A stretch of DNA of 64,000 bases from Bradyrhizobium sp. B124 (GCF_038967635.1 NZ_CP152413.1:5274001-5338000); one strand, 5' to 3'. Positions 7,350 through 16,706 are shown, numbered from the stretch's first letter. The notes: generated from the sequence alone by a model not told the origin. Translations and numbers: made by a program.

Positions 7350-8180
7350 GTGACTGACGTCGAAATCAACCCGCCTGCGGCGCGCCGTCGCAAACGCGTG
7401 CGCTATCTGCAGCTGCTGCTGTTCGTCCTGGTCACCTATCTGATCGCGGCCTATCTGGTGCTGCCGGCGCTGTGGACGCATTACGAGCACCAGAAGGGCC
7501 TCGCCAATCTGCCGATGGTGACCCGCACCGCGCAGGGCATTCCCGGCGACCCGATGAATGTCGGGCTGATCGGCGACACCAAGGACGTGGTCTGCGCGAT
7601 GCACGAGGCCGGCTGGTTCCCGGCCGATCCGGTCACGCTGAAATCCTCGATCGAAATCGTAGGCAGCGTGCTGCTCGACCGTCCCTACAAGGATGCGCCG
7701 GTGAGCAACCTGTTCTATCTCGGCCGCCGCGAGGACCTCGCCTTCGAACGGCCGGTCGGATCGAGCGCGGATCGCCGCAACCATGTCCGTTTCTGGCGGG
7801 TGCTCGATCAGGGTCAGGAGAAGCGCCCGGTGTGGCTCGGCGCTGCGACGCTCGACCGCAGTGTCGGCATCAGTAGCTACACCGGCGCAGTGACGCATCA
7901 CATCGCGGCCGACCTCGACGCCGAACGCGCGCTGCTCGCGACCGACCTCGAATCCGCCGGCATGGTCACCGCGAAATACCAGGTCACCGGTATCGGCCCG
8001 ACCTTCGACGGGCATAATGGCGGCGGCGACCTCTATTACACCGACGGCGAAATCTGGGTGATGCGGCTGGTCGAGGCCTGCCGCAAGAACGACGGCACCG
8101 TCGAGCAGATTCCAAGCCCCGCCGCGACCCAGTTCAAGGACCAGATCTGGCGTGCGGTGGTCGAGACCATCGACAAATAA
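7350..8180 (+). CDS. LssY C-terminal-domain-like membrane-anchored protein
   Basis: A 276-residue protein with a short basic N-terminus (ARRRKRVRYLQ) and a single transmembrane helix at about residues 20-42, so most of the chain (from about 45) is outside the cytoplasm. The soluble part contains GDPMNVGLIGDTKDVVCAMHEAGW, NHVRFWR, the HHIAADLDAERALLATDL block and GDLYYTDGEIWVMRL, which together match the LssY_C family found next to or fused with PAP2 phosphatases and VTT/DedA proteins. No such partner is adjacent. GTG at 7350 is chosen because GGAAAG (7336-7341) precedes it and the upstream frame is repeat sequence. Function of the domain is not established. Confidence 0.7.
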   Translation: MTDVEINPPAARRRKRVRYLQLLLFVLVTYLIAAYLVLPALWTHYEHQKGLANLPMVTRTAQGIPGDPMNVGLIGDTKDVVCAMHEAGWFPADPVTLKSSIEIVGSVLLDRPYKDAPVSNLFYLGRREDLAFERPVGSSADRRNHVRFWRVLDQGQEKRPVWLGAATLDRSVGISSYTGAVTHHIAADLDAERALLATDLESAGMVTAKYQVTGIGPTFDGHNGGGDLYYTDGEIWVMRLVEACRKNDGTVEQIPSPAATQFKDQIWRAVVETIDK

Positions 8181-8312
8181 GGCTGTGTCCCGCGCTTTTG
8201 GAAACGCTGGATTGCTCGGACCTGCTCGCAATCGCGGCCGCGATGGCATATCCTCCATCCTTGACCCCTCAGACGCATGATTTGCGTAGCTTTACCCAAA
8301 AGGAACAGGACG

Positions 8313-9497
8313 ATGACCGTTCGCGCGGGCCGGGAATTTCTGGCCATCCCCGGGCCCACCACGATGCCTGATCAGGTGCTGCAGGCGATGCATCGCCCGG
8401 CGCTCGATATCTACTCCGCCGAGATGTTCGAACTGACCGACAGCCTGCTGCGCGATCTCTCGAAGCTGTTCGCCACCATGGGCAAATCCTACATCTACAT
8501 CGCCAACGGCCACGGCGCCTGGGAGGCGACGCTGTCCAACGTGCTGTCGCGCGGCGACAAGGTGCTGGTGCTGGAGAGCGGGCGCTTTGCGATCGGCTGG
8601 GGCCAGGCCGCGGCCGCGATGGGCGCCGATGTCGAGGTGCTGAAGGGCGACTGGCGCCGCGCGATCCGCCCGGCGGAGGTCGAGGAGCGGCTGCGCCGCG
8701 ACAAGGAACACAAGATCAAGGCGATCCTCGCGGTGCAGGTCGACACCGCGTCGGGCGCCTATAACGACATCGAGGCGATCGGCAAGGCGATCAAGGCCGC
8801 AGGCCATCCCGCATTGTTCATGGTCGACACCGTCGCCTCGCTCGGCTGCATGCCGTTCGAGATGGACAAATGGTATGTCGACGTTGCGATGTCCGGCTCG
8901 CAGAAGGGCCTGATGACGCCGCCCGGCCTCGGCTTCGTTGCCGCCAATGACCGCGCCTGGGACGCGCACAAGAAGGCCGACCTGCGCACGCCGTATTGGG
9001 ACTGGACCGAGCGCGAAGGCTCTGAGCACTACCGCAAATATGCCGGCACCGCGCCGGTGCATCTGCTGTTCGCGCTGCGCGAGGCGATCAACATGCTGCA
9101 CGCCGAGGGTCTGGAGAATGCGTTCGAACGGCATCGGCTGCTGGGTGAAGCCGTGCGCCGCGCCGTCGCCGTCTGGGGCGAGGGCCAGGTGCTCGGCTTC
9201 AACATCGCCGAACCCGCCGAGCGCTCCAACACGGTGACGACCGTGACCGTGAAGGGCGCCGATCCCGCTGCGATCCAGCGCTATGCCAAGGAGAAATGCG
9301 GCGTCGTGCTCGGCACCGGCATCGGCGACCTGCAGGGCCAGGCCTTCCGCATCGCGCATATGGGCCACGTCAACGCGCCAATGATCCTCGGCACGCTCGG
9401 CGTCGTCGAGGTCGCGCTGACCGCGCTGAACATCCCGCACGGCAAGGCCGGCGCCGACGCCGCCATCCAGTGGCTCGGCGAGAACGTGAAGGCGTAG
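8313..9497 (+). CDS. Class V PLP aminotransferase (serine/alanine-glyoxylate type)
   Basis: A 394-residue fold-type I PLP enzyme of the alanine/serine-glyoxylate aminotransferase family. Visible features: the PGPT start (residues 13-16), the glycine loop ANGHGAWEA (64-72), the Asp that pairs with the pyridine nitrogen in LFMVDTVASLG (about 172), and the Schiff-base Lys198 in SGSQKGLMTPPG. It would transfer an amino group from Ser or Ala to glyoxylate, as in C1/glyoxylate metabolism; the exact donor cannot be read from sequence. The ATG at 8313 is preceded by AGGAACAGGA at 8301-8310, better than the in-frame start at 8277. Monocistronic, followed by a repeat. Confidence 0.88.
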   Translation: MTVRAGREFLAIPGPTTMPDQVLQAMHRPALDIYSAEMFELTDSLLRDLSKLFATMGKSYIYIANGHGAWEATLSNVLSRGDKVLVLESGRFAIGWGQAAAAMGADVEVLKGDWRRAIRPAEVEERLRRDKEHKIKAILAVQVDTASGAYNDIEAIGKAIKAAGHPALFMVDTVASLGCMPFEMDKWYVDVAMSGSQKGLMTPPGLGFVAANDRAWDAHKKADLRTPYWDWTEREGSEHYRKYAGTAPVHLLFALREAINMLHAEGLENAFERHRLLGEAVRRAVAVWGEGQVLGFNIAEPAERSNTVTTVTVKGADPAAIQRYAKEKCGVVLGTGIGDLQGQAFRIAHMGHVNAPMILGTLGVVEVALTALNIPHGKAGADAAIQWLGENVKA

Positions 9498-9522
9498 GAG
9501 CAGAAGGCCGCGGCTTGAGACC

Positions 9523-9654
9523 CGTCATCCTGAGGCGCTCGCGCAGCGAGCCTCGAAGGATGCACGGCCCTGCTGCGGCCGAAGGCTCTCGCCGCGGAAA
9601 TAGCCGGGCCGTCGATCCTTCGAGGCTCACTTCGCTCGCACCTCAGGATGACGG
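9523..9654. repeat. Interspersed palindrome, GTCATCCTGAGG family (complete)
   Basis: CGTCATCCTGAGGCGCTCGC...CTCGAAGGATGCACGGCC is mirrored by GGGCCGTCGATCCTTCGAGG...CCTCAGGATGACG around a variable centre containing CGCGGAAATAGCCG. It lies directly downstream of the aminotransferase gene. Confidence 0.85.
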
Positions 9655-9755
9655 AACGCGCGGTTCTCAGGTTGACGAAGCATCTGCGAGTATTCGCGCA
9701 TTGACCGCGGCACAATTTGCCCCATCCTTGGTCCGCCGCTTCACGGACCATCGCC

Positions 9756-10090
9756 ATGGGCATCTACGTCTACATGCTTCGCTGCGCCGACAACTCGTTC
9801 TACGTCGGCAGCGCCACAGGTGACGATCTCGCGCCGCGCATTGAACAACCAATGCGGGTGCTTTTCCCGGATACACCTATAATCGGCGGCCGGTCGTTCT
9901 CGTCTGGTCGGAATACTTCGAGCGCATCACCGACGGCGTCGCGGCAGAACGGCAGATCAAGGGCTGGGGCCGGGCGAAGAAGGAAGCGCTCATCAAATCC
10001 GATTGGGAGACCGTCAGCCGCTTCGCGCGTCGTCGCGGCGGCGCGCCACGAGCCAAATCCGGAGCCGCCGATCCCTCCCCGTCATCCTGA
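9756..10090 (+). pseudogene. GIY-YIG nuclease-domain gene, frameshifted
   Basis: The frame from ATG 9756 reads MGIYVYMLRCADNSFYVG, the GIY-YIG strand motif of small UvrC/YhbQ-type endonuclease-like proteins. It continues correctly to RIEQ at about 9848 and then leaves the family pattern. In the frame one base later (9851-10090) the expected sequence resumes: NAGAFPGYTYNRRP, VLVWSEYF, AAERQIKGWGRAKKEALI. A single base is missing around 9846-9851 (GAACAAC-CAATG where GAACAACACAATG would restore HN). Everything else is intact, so the lesion is recent, or is a sequencing error. The restored frame ends in a TGA supplied by the first bases of the repeat at 10080. An intact product would be about 112 residues. 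Confidence 0.8.
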
Positions 10091-10214
10091 GGTGCGAGCT
10101 CTTGCGAGCCTCGAAGGATCGACGGCCTCACTGTGGCCACAACGACTCTAGACGCGGAAATAGCCGGGCCGTCGATCCTTCGAGGCTCGCTCCGCTCGCG
10201 CCTCAGGATGACGG
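10080..10214. repeat. Interspersed palindrome, GTCATCCTGAGG family (complete)
   Basis: The same family and arrangement as at 9523: CGTCATCCTGAGGTGCGAGC...AAGGATCGACGGCC, then GGGCCGTCGATCCTTCGAGG...CCTCAGGATGACGG. The two copies bracket the broken GIY-YIG gene. Confidence 0.85.
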
Positions 10215-10359
10215 GACAGCGGCCATGCGATAACAGAAGGAAGGAGGTGCCACGACTTATTGAGAAGGCCCGCGCACTTTTCGTCGTCATCGTTTTCCGC
10301 TTTACTGCCGGCAACAGCCGGGCACGGATCCCTGCAACATAACAAGATGGAGGGATCGC

Positions 10360-11421
10360 TTGGCATCGGTGGAACTGCGTGGCCTGGTCAAGCGGTTTGG
10401 ATCGTTTGTCGCGGTTGATGACGTCTCGCTCACGATCGATCACGGCCAGCTGGTCTGTCTGCTCGGGCCGTCCGGCTGCGGCAAGACCACGACGCTGCGG
10501 CTGATCGCCGGGTTCCTCGAACCGTCCGGCGGCGAGATCCGCGTCGGCGACCGCGTGGTGTCATCGAAAGCGCGCACGCTGCCGCCCGAGCAGCGCAACA
10601 TGTCGATGATCTTCCAGAGCTACGCGCTGTGGCCGCATATGACGGTGGCCGAGAACATCGTCTATGGGCTGCGCTTGCGCAAAATGGATCGCGACACCAT
10701 CGCGAAAAAACTCGCCGCGATCCTGGCGACGACCAAGCTGGAGCCGCTGGCGCAGCGCTATCCGGGCGAGCTCTCCGGCGGCCAGCAGCAGCGCGTCGCG
10801 CTGGCACGCGCGCTGATCGTCGGTCCCGAGACGCTGCTGCTCGACGAGCCGCTGTCCAACCTCGACGCCAATCTGCGCGAGGAGATGCGGTTCGAAATCC
10901 GTCGCCTGCACGACGAATATCGCTACACCACGGTCTACGTCACCCACGATCAATCCGAGGCAATGACCACGGCCGACCTGATCGCGGTGATGAATGCCGG
11001 CAAGATCGATCAGCTCGGCAGCCCTGAGGACATCTATGCCCGGCCGGAATCCGAATTCGTCGCGCGCTTCATCGGCGCGGCCAACGTGATCAAGGGCACC
11101 GCACGCGATGCGACCCATATCGAGTTCGCCGGCGCTGTTCTCGCGGTGGTCGGCGCCAGACTCACGGCCGGCCAGAGCGCGCCGGTCGCGATCCGCCAGC
11201 ATGAGATCCAGCTCTCGACGCAAGCCCCCGCAGGCGCGCAGAACACGCTGAAGGCCATCGTGACGCGGCAGGTCTATCTCGGCATGAACCGCGACTACAT
11301 GGTGGAAACGCCTGACGGCACCTCGCTGCGGGTGACCACGCCGACCGAGACCGCGGTCGAGAAGGGCAGCGAGGTCTGGCTGACACTGCCGCCCGAACGC
11401 TGCCGCGCCCTCAACCGATAA
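10360..11421 (+). CDS. ABC importer ATPase, Fe3+/polyamine type
   Basis: A 353-residue nucleotide-binding subunit. It has Walker A GPSGCGKTT (about 36-44), the Q-loop MIFQSYALWPH, signature LSGGQQQR, Walker B TLLLDEPLSNLD and the switch His in VYVTHDQSEA. The C-terminal 110 residues form a TOBE-like regulatory domain (APVAIRQHEIQLS...). The start is TTG at 10360, with GGAGGG at 10349-10354. It is the first gene of an operon with the binding protein at 11445 (23-base gap) and the fused permease at 12678. The composition (one ATPase, a Tat-exported binding protein, one double permease) is that of FbpABC-type ferric importers and their relatives for other substrates, so Fe3+ is likely but not proven. 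Confidence 0.9.
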   Translation: MASVELRGLVKRFGSFVAVDDVSLTIDHGQLVCLLGPSGCGKTTTLRLIAGFLEPSGGEIRVGDRVVSSKARTLPPEQRNMSMIFQSYALWPHMTVAENIVYGLRLRKMDRDTIAKKLAAILATTKLEPLAQRYPGELSGGQQQRVALARALIVGPETLLLDEPLSNLDANLREEMRFEIRRLHDEYRYTTVYVTHDQSEAMTTADLIAVMNAGKIDQLGSPEDIYARPESEFVARFIGAANVIKGTARDATHIEFAGAVLAVVGARLTAGQSAPVAIRQHEIQLSTQAPAGAQNTLKAIVTRQVYLGMNRDYMVETPDGTSLRVTTPTETAVEKGSEVWLTLPPERCRALNR

Positions 11422-11444
11422 CAAACAGAAAGCCGAGGGACGCG

Positions 11445-12509
11445 ATGCGGAAACAAATCTCCAGACGCCACGTCCTGAAAGGCTCTGCGGCGCTCGCGCT
11501 CGGCAAGATATTCGCGTCGCCGGCGCGCGCCGCGGCTCCCGAGCCGGCCGCGATCACGCCCGACCTCGTCGCGGCCGCGACCAAAGAAGGCAAGCTCGTG
11601 TTCTATTCGTCGATGGACCTGCCGGTCGGCGAAAAGCTCGGCAAGGCGTTCGAGGCCGCCTATCCCGGCATCGCCGTGCAGATCGAGCGCTCCGGCTCGG
11701 AGCGGCTGTTCCAGCGCGTGGCGCAGGAATTCGATTCCAACATCCACGCCGCCGACGTCGTCAACAGCGCCGATGCCTCGCACTTTATCCCATGGAAGAA
11801 GAGCGGCTGGCTGATGCCGTTCGTGCCCGAGGACGTCGCCAGGCATTTTCCCGATGGATATCGCGATCCGGACGGCATGGCCGTGACCACGCGGCTGTGG
11901 CTGTCGTCGATCGCTTACAACACCAATCTGGTGAAGGCGGAGGATGCGCCGAAAAGCTTTGCCGACCTGCTCGATCCAAAGTGGATCGGCAAGATGGTGA
12001 AGGGCCATCCGGCCTATAGCGGCACCATCATGACCACCACGTTCCAGATCGTGCGCGAGCTCGGCTGGCCGTACCTGGAGAAGCTTTCGAAGCAGCGCGT
12101 GATGCAGGTGCAATCCTCGACCGATCCGCCGAAGAAGCTCTCGCTCGGCGAGCGCGCTGTCATGGCCGACGGCAATGAATACGGCATCGTGCTCCTGAAG
12201 GAAGCCGGACAGCCGGTCGAGCCGGTCTATCCGACCGAGGGCACGCCGACGATCTCGGGACCGACCGGCATCTTCGCCGGCGCGCCGCATCCGAACGCGG
12301 CAAAGCTGTTCCAGGCCTGGCTGCACACCCGGCAGACCCAGCAATTCTTCGTCGACTTCACCGGCCAGTACTCGGTGCACGCGCAGGTGCAGCCGAAGGC
12401 CGGCCGGCGCAAGCTCGCCGACATCAAGCTGATGAAGGAGGACCCGGCGGGAGTGGAGGCGATGACCGAAGAGATCAAGACGCGCTATGCGCGGCTGTTT
12501 CGGGTTTGA
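11445..12509 (+). CDS. Extracellular solute-binding protein, Fe3+ (FbpA-like) type
   Basis: A 354-residue periplasmic binding protein. The N-terminus has a twin-arginine style signal (SRRHVLKGSAALALG, residues 6-20), with cleavage probably near ARA-AA at about 30. The mature part starts with the family pattern KEGKLVFYSSMDLPVGEKLGKAFE; the hinge and lobe motifs RLWLSSIAYNTNLV and SFADLLDPKWIGKM are typical of the ferric/2-aminoethylphosphonate group. Tyr residues in EYGIVL and FTGQYSVHA could be ligand contacts, which is inference. ATG 11445 follows AAGCCGAGGGACGCG. The permease gene follows after 168 bases, most of which are an inserted-looking repeat. Confidence 0.88.
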   Translation: MRKQISRRHVLKGSAALALGKIFASPARAAAPEPAAITPDLVAAATKEGKLVFYSSMDLPVGEKLGKAFEAAYPGIAVQIERSGSERLFQRVAQEFDSNIHAADVVNSADASHFIPWKKSGWLMPFVPEDVARHFPDGYRDPDGMAVTTRLWLSSIAYNTNLVKAEDAPKSFADLLDPKWIGKMVKGHPAYSGTIMTTTFQIVRELGWPYLEKLSKQRVMQVQSSTDPPKKLSLGERAVMADGNEYGIVLLKEAGQPVEPVYPTEGTPTISGPTGIFAGAPHPNAAKLFQAWLHTRQTQQFFVDFTGQYSVHAQVQPKAGRRKLADIKLMKEDPAGVEAMTEEIKTRYARLFRV

Positions 12510-12533
12510 GCGATGCCGAGCCGCAAACGTTTT

Positions 12534-12662
12534 CGTCATTCCGGGGGCGCCGCAAAGCGGCGAGCCCGGAATCCATCAGGCCGCATGTGCTGGCGGTGCA
12601 ATGGATTCCGGGCTCGCGCTGCGCGCGCCCTCAGGTGCGCAATTGCGCACCGCGAATGACGA
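12534..12662. repeat. Interspersed palindrome, CGTCATTCCGGGG family, inside an operon
   Basis: CGTCATTCCGGGGGCGCC...GAGCCCGGAATCCAT is mirrored by ATGGATTCCGGGCTCGCGC...GCGAATGACGAGG. It separates the binding-protein gene from the permease gene and ends within the GAGGGGAG that serves as ribosome-binding site of the permease (12661-12668). A relative is at 17734. Confidence 0.82.
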
Positions 12663-12677
12663 GGGGAGATATCTCGC

Positions 12678-14396
12678 GTGACTCTCACAACAACCTCCTC
12701 TGCCGCAAAACCCCGCATCGACTGGACACGCCCCGTGCTGTGGCTGTTCGCCGCGGTGCTCATCCTGTTGATCCTGCTGCCGCTGTCGTGGCTCGCGGTC
12801 TACGCCTTCACCGACAAGAATCGCCATCCGACGCTGCAGAACTTCGTCACGCTGTTCAGCAATCCCGATTTCCTCGATCCGCTGCTGACGACCGCGATCA
12901 TCGCGACAACGTCGGCGCTGATCTGCTGCATCGTCGCGGCGCCGCTCAGCTGGCTGGTGTCGCGCACCGACATGCCGGGCCGGCAGACCATCCGCGCGCT
13001 GGTGACGGCCTCGTTCGTGACGCCGCCGTTCCTCGGCGCGGTCGCCTGGGAGTTGCTGGCGGCGCCGAATTCGGGGCTGCTCAACCAGCTCTACCGGCTG
13101 TTCGCCGGCGAGGATGCGGACGCGCTGTTCAACATCTATTCGATGACCGGGATCATCTTCGTAATCTCCTGCTACACGTTCCCGTTCGTGTTCGTGATGG
13201 TGGCCAATGCGCTCGACACCATGCCGGGCGAGCTGGAGGACGCCTCCGCGATCCTCGGCGGCAATGCCTGGACCACGGCGCGGCGGGTCACCATCCCGCT
13301 CGCGCTGCCCGCTTTGGTCGCAGGCGCGCTGATTGCCTTCCTGCAGGCGATGACGCTGTTCGGCTCCCCGGCGATCCTGGCGCTGCCGGCCGGCTTCCAC
13401 ACCATGACGACCAAGATCTGGAGCCTGTTCCAGTATCCGCCAAAACTCGAGCTGGCCGCGGCCGCCGCGGTGCCGCTGCTGGTGCTGACCATCCTGCTGC
13501 TGCAGGGGCAGAAGGCGCTGCTCGGCCGCCGTAGCTATTCGGTGATCGGCGGCAAATATGGCGCGCCGCGCCGGGTCGAGTTGCGCGGCTGGCGCTGGGC
13601 CGCGCTCGGCTTTTGCCTTTTGGTGCTGCTGAATCCCGTGTTCCTGCCGTACCTCGCGCTGCTCAACGCCGCGTTCTCGCCCAACGCCACCACGCTGGTG
13701 ACGCCGTCGACACTGACCTTGCACAACATCGTCTTCGTGTTCACCGAGCTGTCGTCGACCCAGCTCGCGCTGAAGAACACCGTGATCCTGGGCACCGCGA
13801 CCGCGACGATCGGCACCATCCTCGCGCTCGTGATCGCTTATGTCACGACGCGGAAGGTGATCGCAGGCCACCGCATCCTCGGGTTCCTCGCCACGGCGCC
13901 GGTCGCCGTTCCCGGCATCGTGCTCGGCGTCGGTCTGTTCCTGAGCTACACGCGGCCGCCCTTCGTGCTCTACGGCACGCTGTGGATCCTGCTGCTGGCG
14001 TTCCTCACCATCAATTTGCCGTCGGCCTATCAGCAATTGCAGGCGGCATTCACAACCATTCATCCCGAGCTCGAGGAGGCGAGCCGCATCCTCGGCGCGA
14101 CGAGGCTGCAGGCGCTGCGCCAGATCACCGCGCCGCTGCTGCGCACCGGCGTGATCGCGACCTGGTGCTTCATCTTCATCGGCGTGATGCGGGAACTGTC
14201 GGCCGCGATCGTGCTGTTCACCTCGCAGACCAAGGTGCTGTCGGTCCTGATCTACGATCTCAACGAAGGCGGCGACCTCGCTGCGATCGCCGTGCTCGGC
14301 ATCGCGATGCTGGTGATCACATTCGCCGTGGTGCTGGCGGTGAACCAGATCCCGATGACGGGCGGCAACGCGGGCGCGAAGCTGAGGAACGGGTAA
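12678..14396 (+). CDS. ABC importer permease, two fused domains (FbpB-like)
   Basis: A 572-residue integral membrane protein made of two homologous permease halves with about 12 transmembrane helices. Each half has its own EAA coupling motif: EDASAILGGNAWTTARRVTIPLALP in the first, and EEASRILGATRLQALRQITAPLL in the second. This double arrangement is the norm for FbpB-type ferric permeases. Start: GTG 12678, with GAGGGGAG at 12661-12668. It should form the channel for the ATPase at 10360 and the binding protein at 11445. Confidence 0.9.
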   Translation: MTLTTTSSAAKPRIDWTRPVLWLFAAVLILLILLPLSWLAVYAFTDKNRHPTLQNFVTLFSNPDFLDPLLTTAIIATTSALICCIVAAPLSWLVSRTDMPGRQTIRALVTASFVTPPFLGAVAWELLAAPNSGLLNQLYRLFAGEDADALFNIYSMTGIIFVISCYTFPFVFVMVANALDTMPGELEDASAILGGNAWTTARRVTIPLALPALVAGALIAFLQAMTLFGSPAILALPAGFHTMTTKIWSLFQYPPKLELAAAAAVPLLVLTILLLQGQKALLGRRSYSVIGGKYGAPRRVELRGWRWAALGFCLLVLLNPVFLPYLALLNAAFSPNATTLVTPSTLTLHNIVFVFTELSSTQLALKNTVILGTATATIGTILALVIAYVTTRKVIAGHRILGFLATAPVAVPGIVLGVGLFLSYTRPPFVLYGTLWILLLAFLTINLPSAYQQLQAAFTTIHPELEEASRILGATRLQALRQITAPLLRTGVIATWCFIFIGVMRELSAAIVLFTSQTKVLSVLIYDLNEGGDLAAIAVLGIAMLVITFAVVLAVNQIPMTGGNAGAKLRNG

Positions 14397-14409
14397 CGCT
14401 TTATCCGGA

Positions 14410-14495
14410 CCGTCATTGCGAGCGCAGCGAAGCAATCCATCGCTCCGCGCGGCGATAGAATGGATTGCTTCGTCGCTTCGCTCCTCGCAATGACG
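14410..14495. repeat. Interspersed palindrome, GTCATTGCGAGC family
   Basis: CGTCATTGCGAGCGCAGCGAAGCAATCCAT is mirrored by ATGGATTGCTTCG...CGCTCCTCGCAATGACG around a short GC-rich loop. It lies between the permease stop and the peptidase start and could end transcription of the importer operon. Confidence 0.85.
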
Positions 14496-14588
14496 GGGAT
14501 AGAGTAGAAGCCAATCGACGACCCATCCCATCTGGCAATCGCCACATTCATCCCGATATAAGGCGGAACCCCGCACCATGAGGATCGT

Positions 14589-16697
14589 GTGACCAAATCC
14601 GCCACCACAACACCGCCCCCTGTCGCGCCGCGCCGGCCGCATTCCTTCACCACCCACGGCATCACGGTGACGGACGACTATGCCTGGATCAAGGATCCGA
14701 AATGGCAGGAGGTGCTGCGCGATCCCTCGATCCTCGATCCTGACATCCGCAGCTATCTCGAAGCCGAGAACGGCTACACTGACAGCCTGCTCGGCCATAC
14801 CGACGGCTTGCAGAAGCGGCTGGTCAAGGAGATGCGCGGGCGGATCAAGGAGGATGATTCCAGCGTGCCGTCGCCGGACGGCCCGTTCGCCTATTTCCGC
14901 AAGTTCCGCGAGGGCGGCCAGCATGAGCTTTACTGCCGCACGCCGCGCGACGGTGGTGACACGCATGTCGTGCTCGACGGCGACGCGCTGGCGAAGGACC
15001 ACGAATATTTCAAGTTCGGTGGCAGCCGACATTCCAATGACCACCGCCTGCACGCCTGGAGCGCCGACACCAAGGGCTCCGAATATTTCTCGATCCGCGT
15101 GCGCGACTGGGCAACCGGCGGCGATCTCGACGACCTCGTCGAGGAGACCGACGGCGGCGTGGTCTGGGCCGCGGATTCCGAGAGCTTCTTCTACGTCAAG
15201 CTCGACGACAATCACCGCCCGATGCAGGTGTGGCGGCACAGGCTCGGCACCAGGCAGGCCGACGACACCCTGATCTATGAGGAGCAGGATTCCGGCTGGT
15301 TCACCCATCTGCACGAGAGCGCGAGCGGCCGCTTCTGCGTGATCGCCGGCGGCGACCACGAGACCTCGGAGCAGCGGCTGATCGATCTTTCCAATCCCGA
15401 CGCCCCGCCGCGGCTGGTCGCGGCGCGCGAGGAAGGTGTGCAGTATTCGATCGCCGACCGCGGCGACGAGCTGTTCATCCTGACCAATGCCGACGACGCG
15501 ATCGACTTCAAGGTCGTCACCGCGCCGCTCGCCACGCCCGAGCGCCCCAACTGGCGCGACCTGATCCCGTATCGCGAGGGCGTCTATGTGCTCGACGTCG
15601 AGCTCTATGCCGGCCACATGGTGCGGCTGGAGCGCGCCAACGCCCTGCCGGCGATCATCATCCGCGACCTCAGGAGCGGCGAGGAGCACGCCATCGCGTT
15701 CGACGAGGCGGCCTATTCGCTCGACACCATGGGCGGCTACGAATTCGACACCACCAATCTGCGCTTTGCCTATTCGTCGATGACGACGCCGTCGGAGGTC
15801 TATGACTACGACATGGCGACGCGGACGCGGGTGCTGCGCAAGCGGCAGGAGATTCCGTCCGGCCACAACCCGGCCGATTACGTCACCACGCGGATCATGG
15901 CGACCTCGCATGACGGCGCGCAGGTACCGGTCTCGATCCTGCACCGTAAGGATTTTGCCCGCGACGGCAACGCGCCGCTGCTGCTCTATGGCTACGGCTC
16001 CTATGGCATGGCGATGCCGGCGTCGTTTGCCGCGAACCGGCTGTCGCTGGTCGACCGCGGCTTCGTCTACGCGATCGCGCATGTCCGCGGCGGCGCCGAC
16101 AAGGGCTGGGGCTGGTATCTCGACGGCAAGCGCGAGAAGAAGACCAACACGTTCGACGATTTCGCCGCCGCAGGCCGCGCGCTGGTCGAGGCTAAATACA
16201 CGGGTGAAAAACGCATCGTCGGGCATGGCGGCTCGGCCGGCGGCATGCTGATGGGCGCGGTCGCGAACCGCGCCGGCGAGCTGTTTGCCGGCATCGTCGC
16301 CGAGGTGCCGTTCGTCGACGTGCTCAACACCATGCTCGACGACACCCTGCCGCTGACGCCGCCGGAATGGCCGGAATGGGGCAATCCGATCGAGAGCGAG
16401 AAGGATTTCCGCACCATCCTGTCCTATTCGCCGTACGACAATGTCGCGGCGAAGGACTATCCGGCGATCCTCGCGATGGGCGGGCTCACCGATCCTCGCG
16501 TGACTTACTGGGAGCCGGCGAAATGGATCGCACGGCTACGCGCCACCATGCGCGGCGGCGGCCCGGTGCTGCTGCGCACCAACATGGGCGCCGGCCACGG
16601 CGGCGCCTCCGGCCGCTTCAACCGCCTCGACGAGGTCGCGATCGTCTACGCGTTCGCGCTGTGGGCGGTCGGGATGGCGGACAAGGCGGAGGTGTAG
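14589..16697 (+). CDS. S9 family oligopeptidase (oligopeptidase B / prolyl oligopeptidase group)
   Basis: A 702-residue serine peptidase with an N-terminal beta-propeller (about 75-430) that limits access to peptides, and a C-terminal alpha/beta-hydrolase catalytic domain. The catalytic triad by motif is Ser549 in GHGGSAGG, Asp635 in GGLTDPRV and His670 in GAGHGG. The N-terminal HGITVTDDYAWIKDP matches the oligopeptidase B start. No signal peptide, so cytoplasmic; it would cut short peptides, for OpdB types after basic residues. GTG 14589 is used, with GAGGA at 14580-14584; no in-frame ATG lies near. Monocistronic, flanked by repeats. Confidence 0.9.
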   Translation: MTKSATTTPPPVAPRRPHSFTTHGITVTDDYAWIKDPKWQEVLRDPSILDPDIRSYLEAENGYTDSLLGHTDGLQKRLVKEMRGRIKEDDSSVPSPDGPFAYFRKFREGGQHELYCRTPRDGGDTHVVLDGDALAKDHEYFKFGGSRHSNDHRLHAWSADTKGSEYFSIRVRDWATGGDLDDLVEETDGGVVWAADSESFFYVKLDDNHRPMQVWRHRLGTRQADDTLIYEEQDSGWFTHLHESASGRFCVIAGGDHETSEQRLIDLSNPDAPPRLVAAREEGVQYSIADRGDELFILTNADDAIDFKVVTAPLATPERPNWRDLIPYREGVYVLDVELYAGHMVRLERANALPAIIIRDLRSGEEHAIAFDEAAYSLDTMGGYEFDTTNLRFAYSSMTTPSEVYDYDMATRTRVLRKRQEIPSGHNPADYVTTRIMATSHDGAQVPVSILHRKDFARDGNAPLLLYGYGSYGMAMPASFAANRLSLVDRGFVYAIAHVRGGADKGWGWYLDGKREKKTNTFDDFAAAGRALVEAKYTGEKRIVGHGGSAGGMLMGAVANRAGELFAGIVAEVPFVDVLNTMLDDTLPLTPPEWPEWGNPIESEKDFRTILSYSPYDNVAAKDYPAILAMGGLTDPRVTYWEPAKWIARLRATMRGGGPVLLRTNMGAGHGGASGRFNRLDEVAIVYAFALWAVGMADKAEV

Positions 16698-16706
16698 GGA
16701 GTTCCC

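Noticed and set aside
12576..16226. A 1216-codon open frame on the minus strand opposite the permease and peptidase genes.
   Set aside because: It is an Arg/His/Gly-rich shadow of two well-supported genes on the plus strand, runs through a repeat, and shows no family motif. Long antisense frames are common at this GC content.
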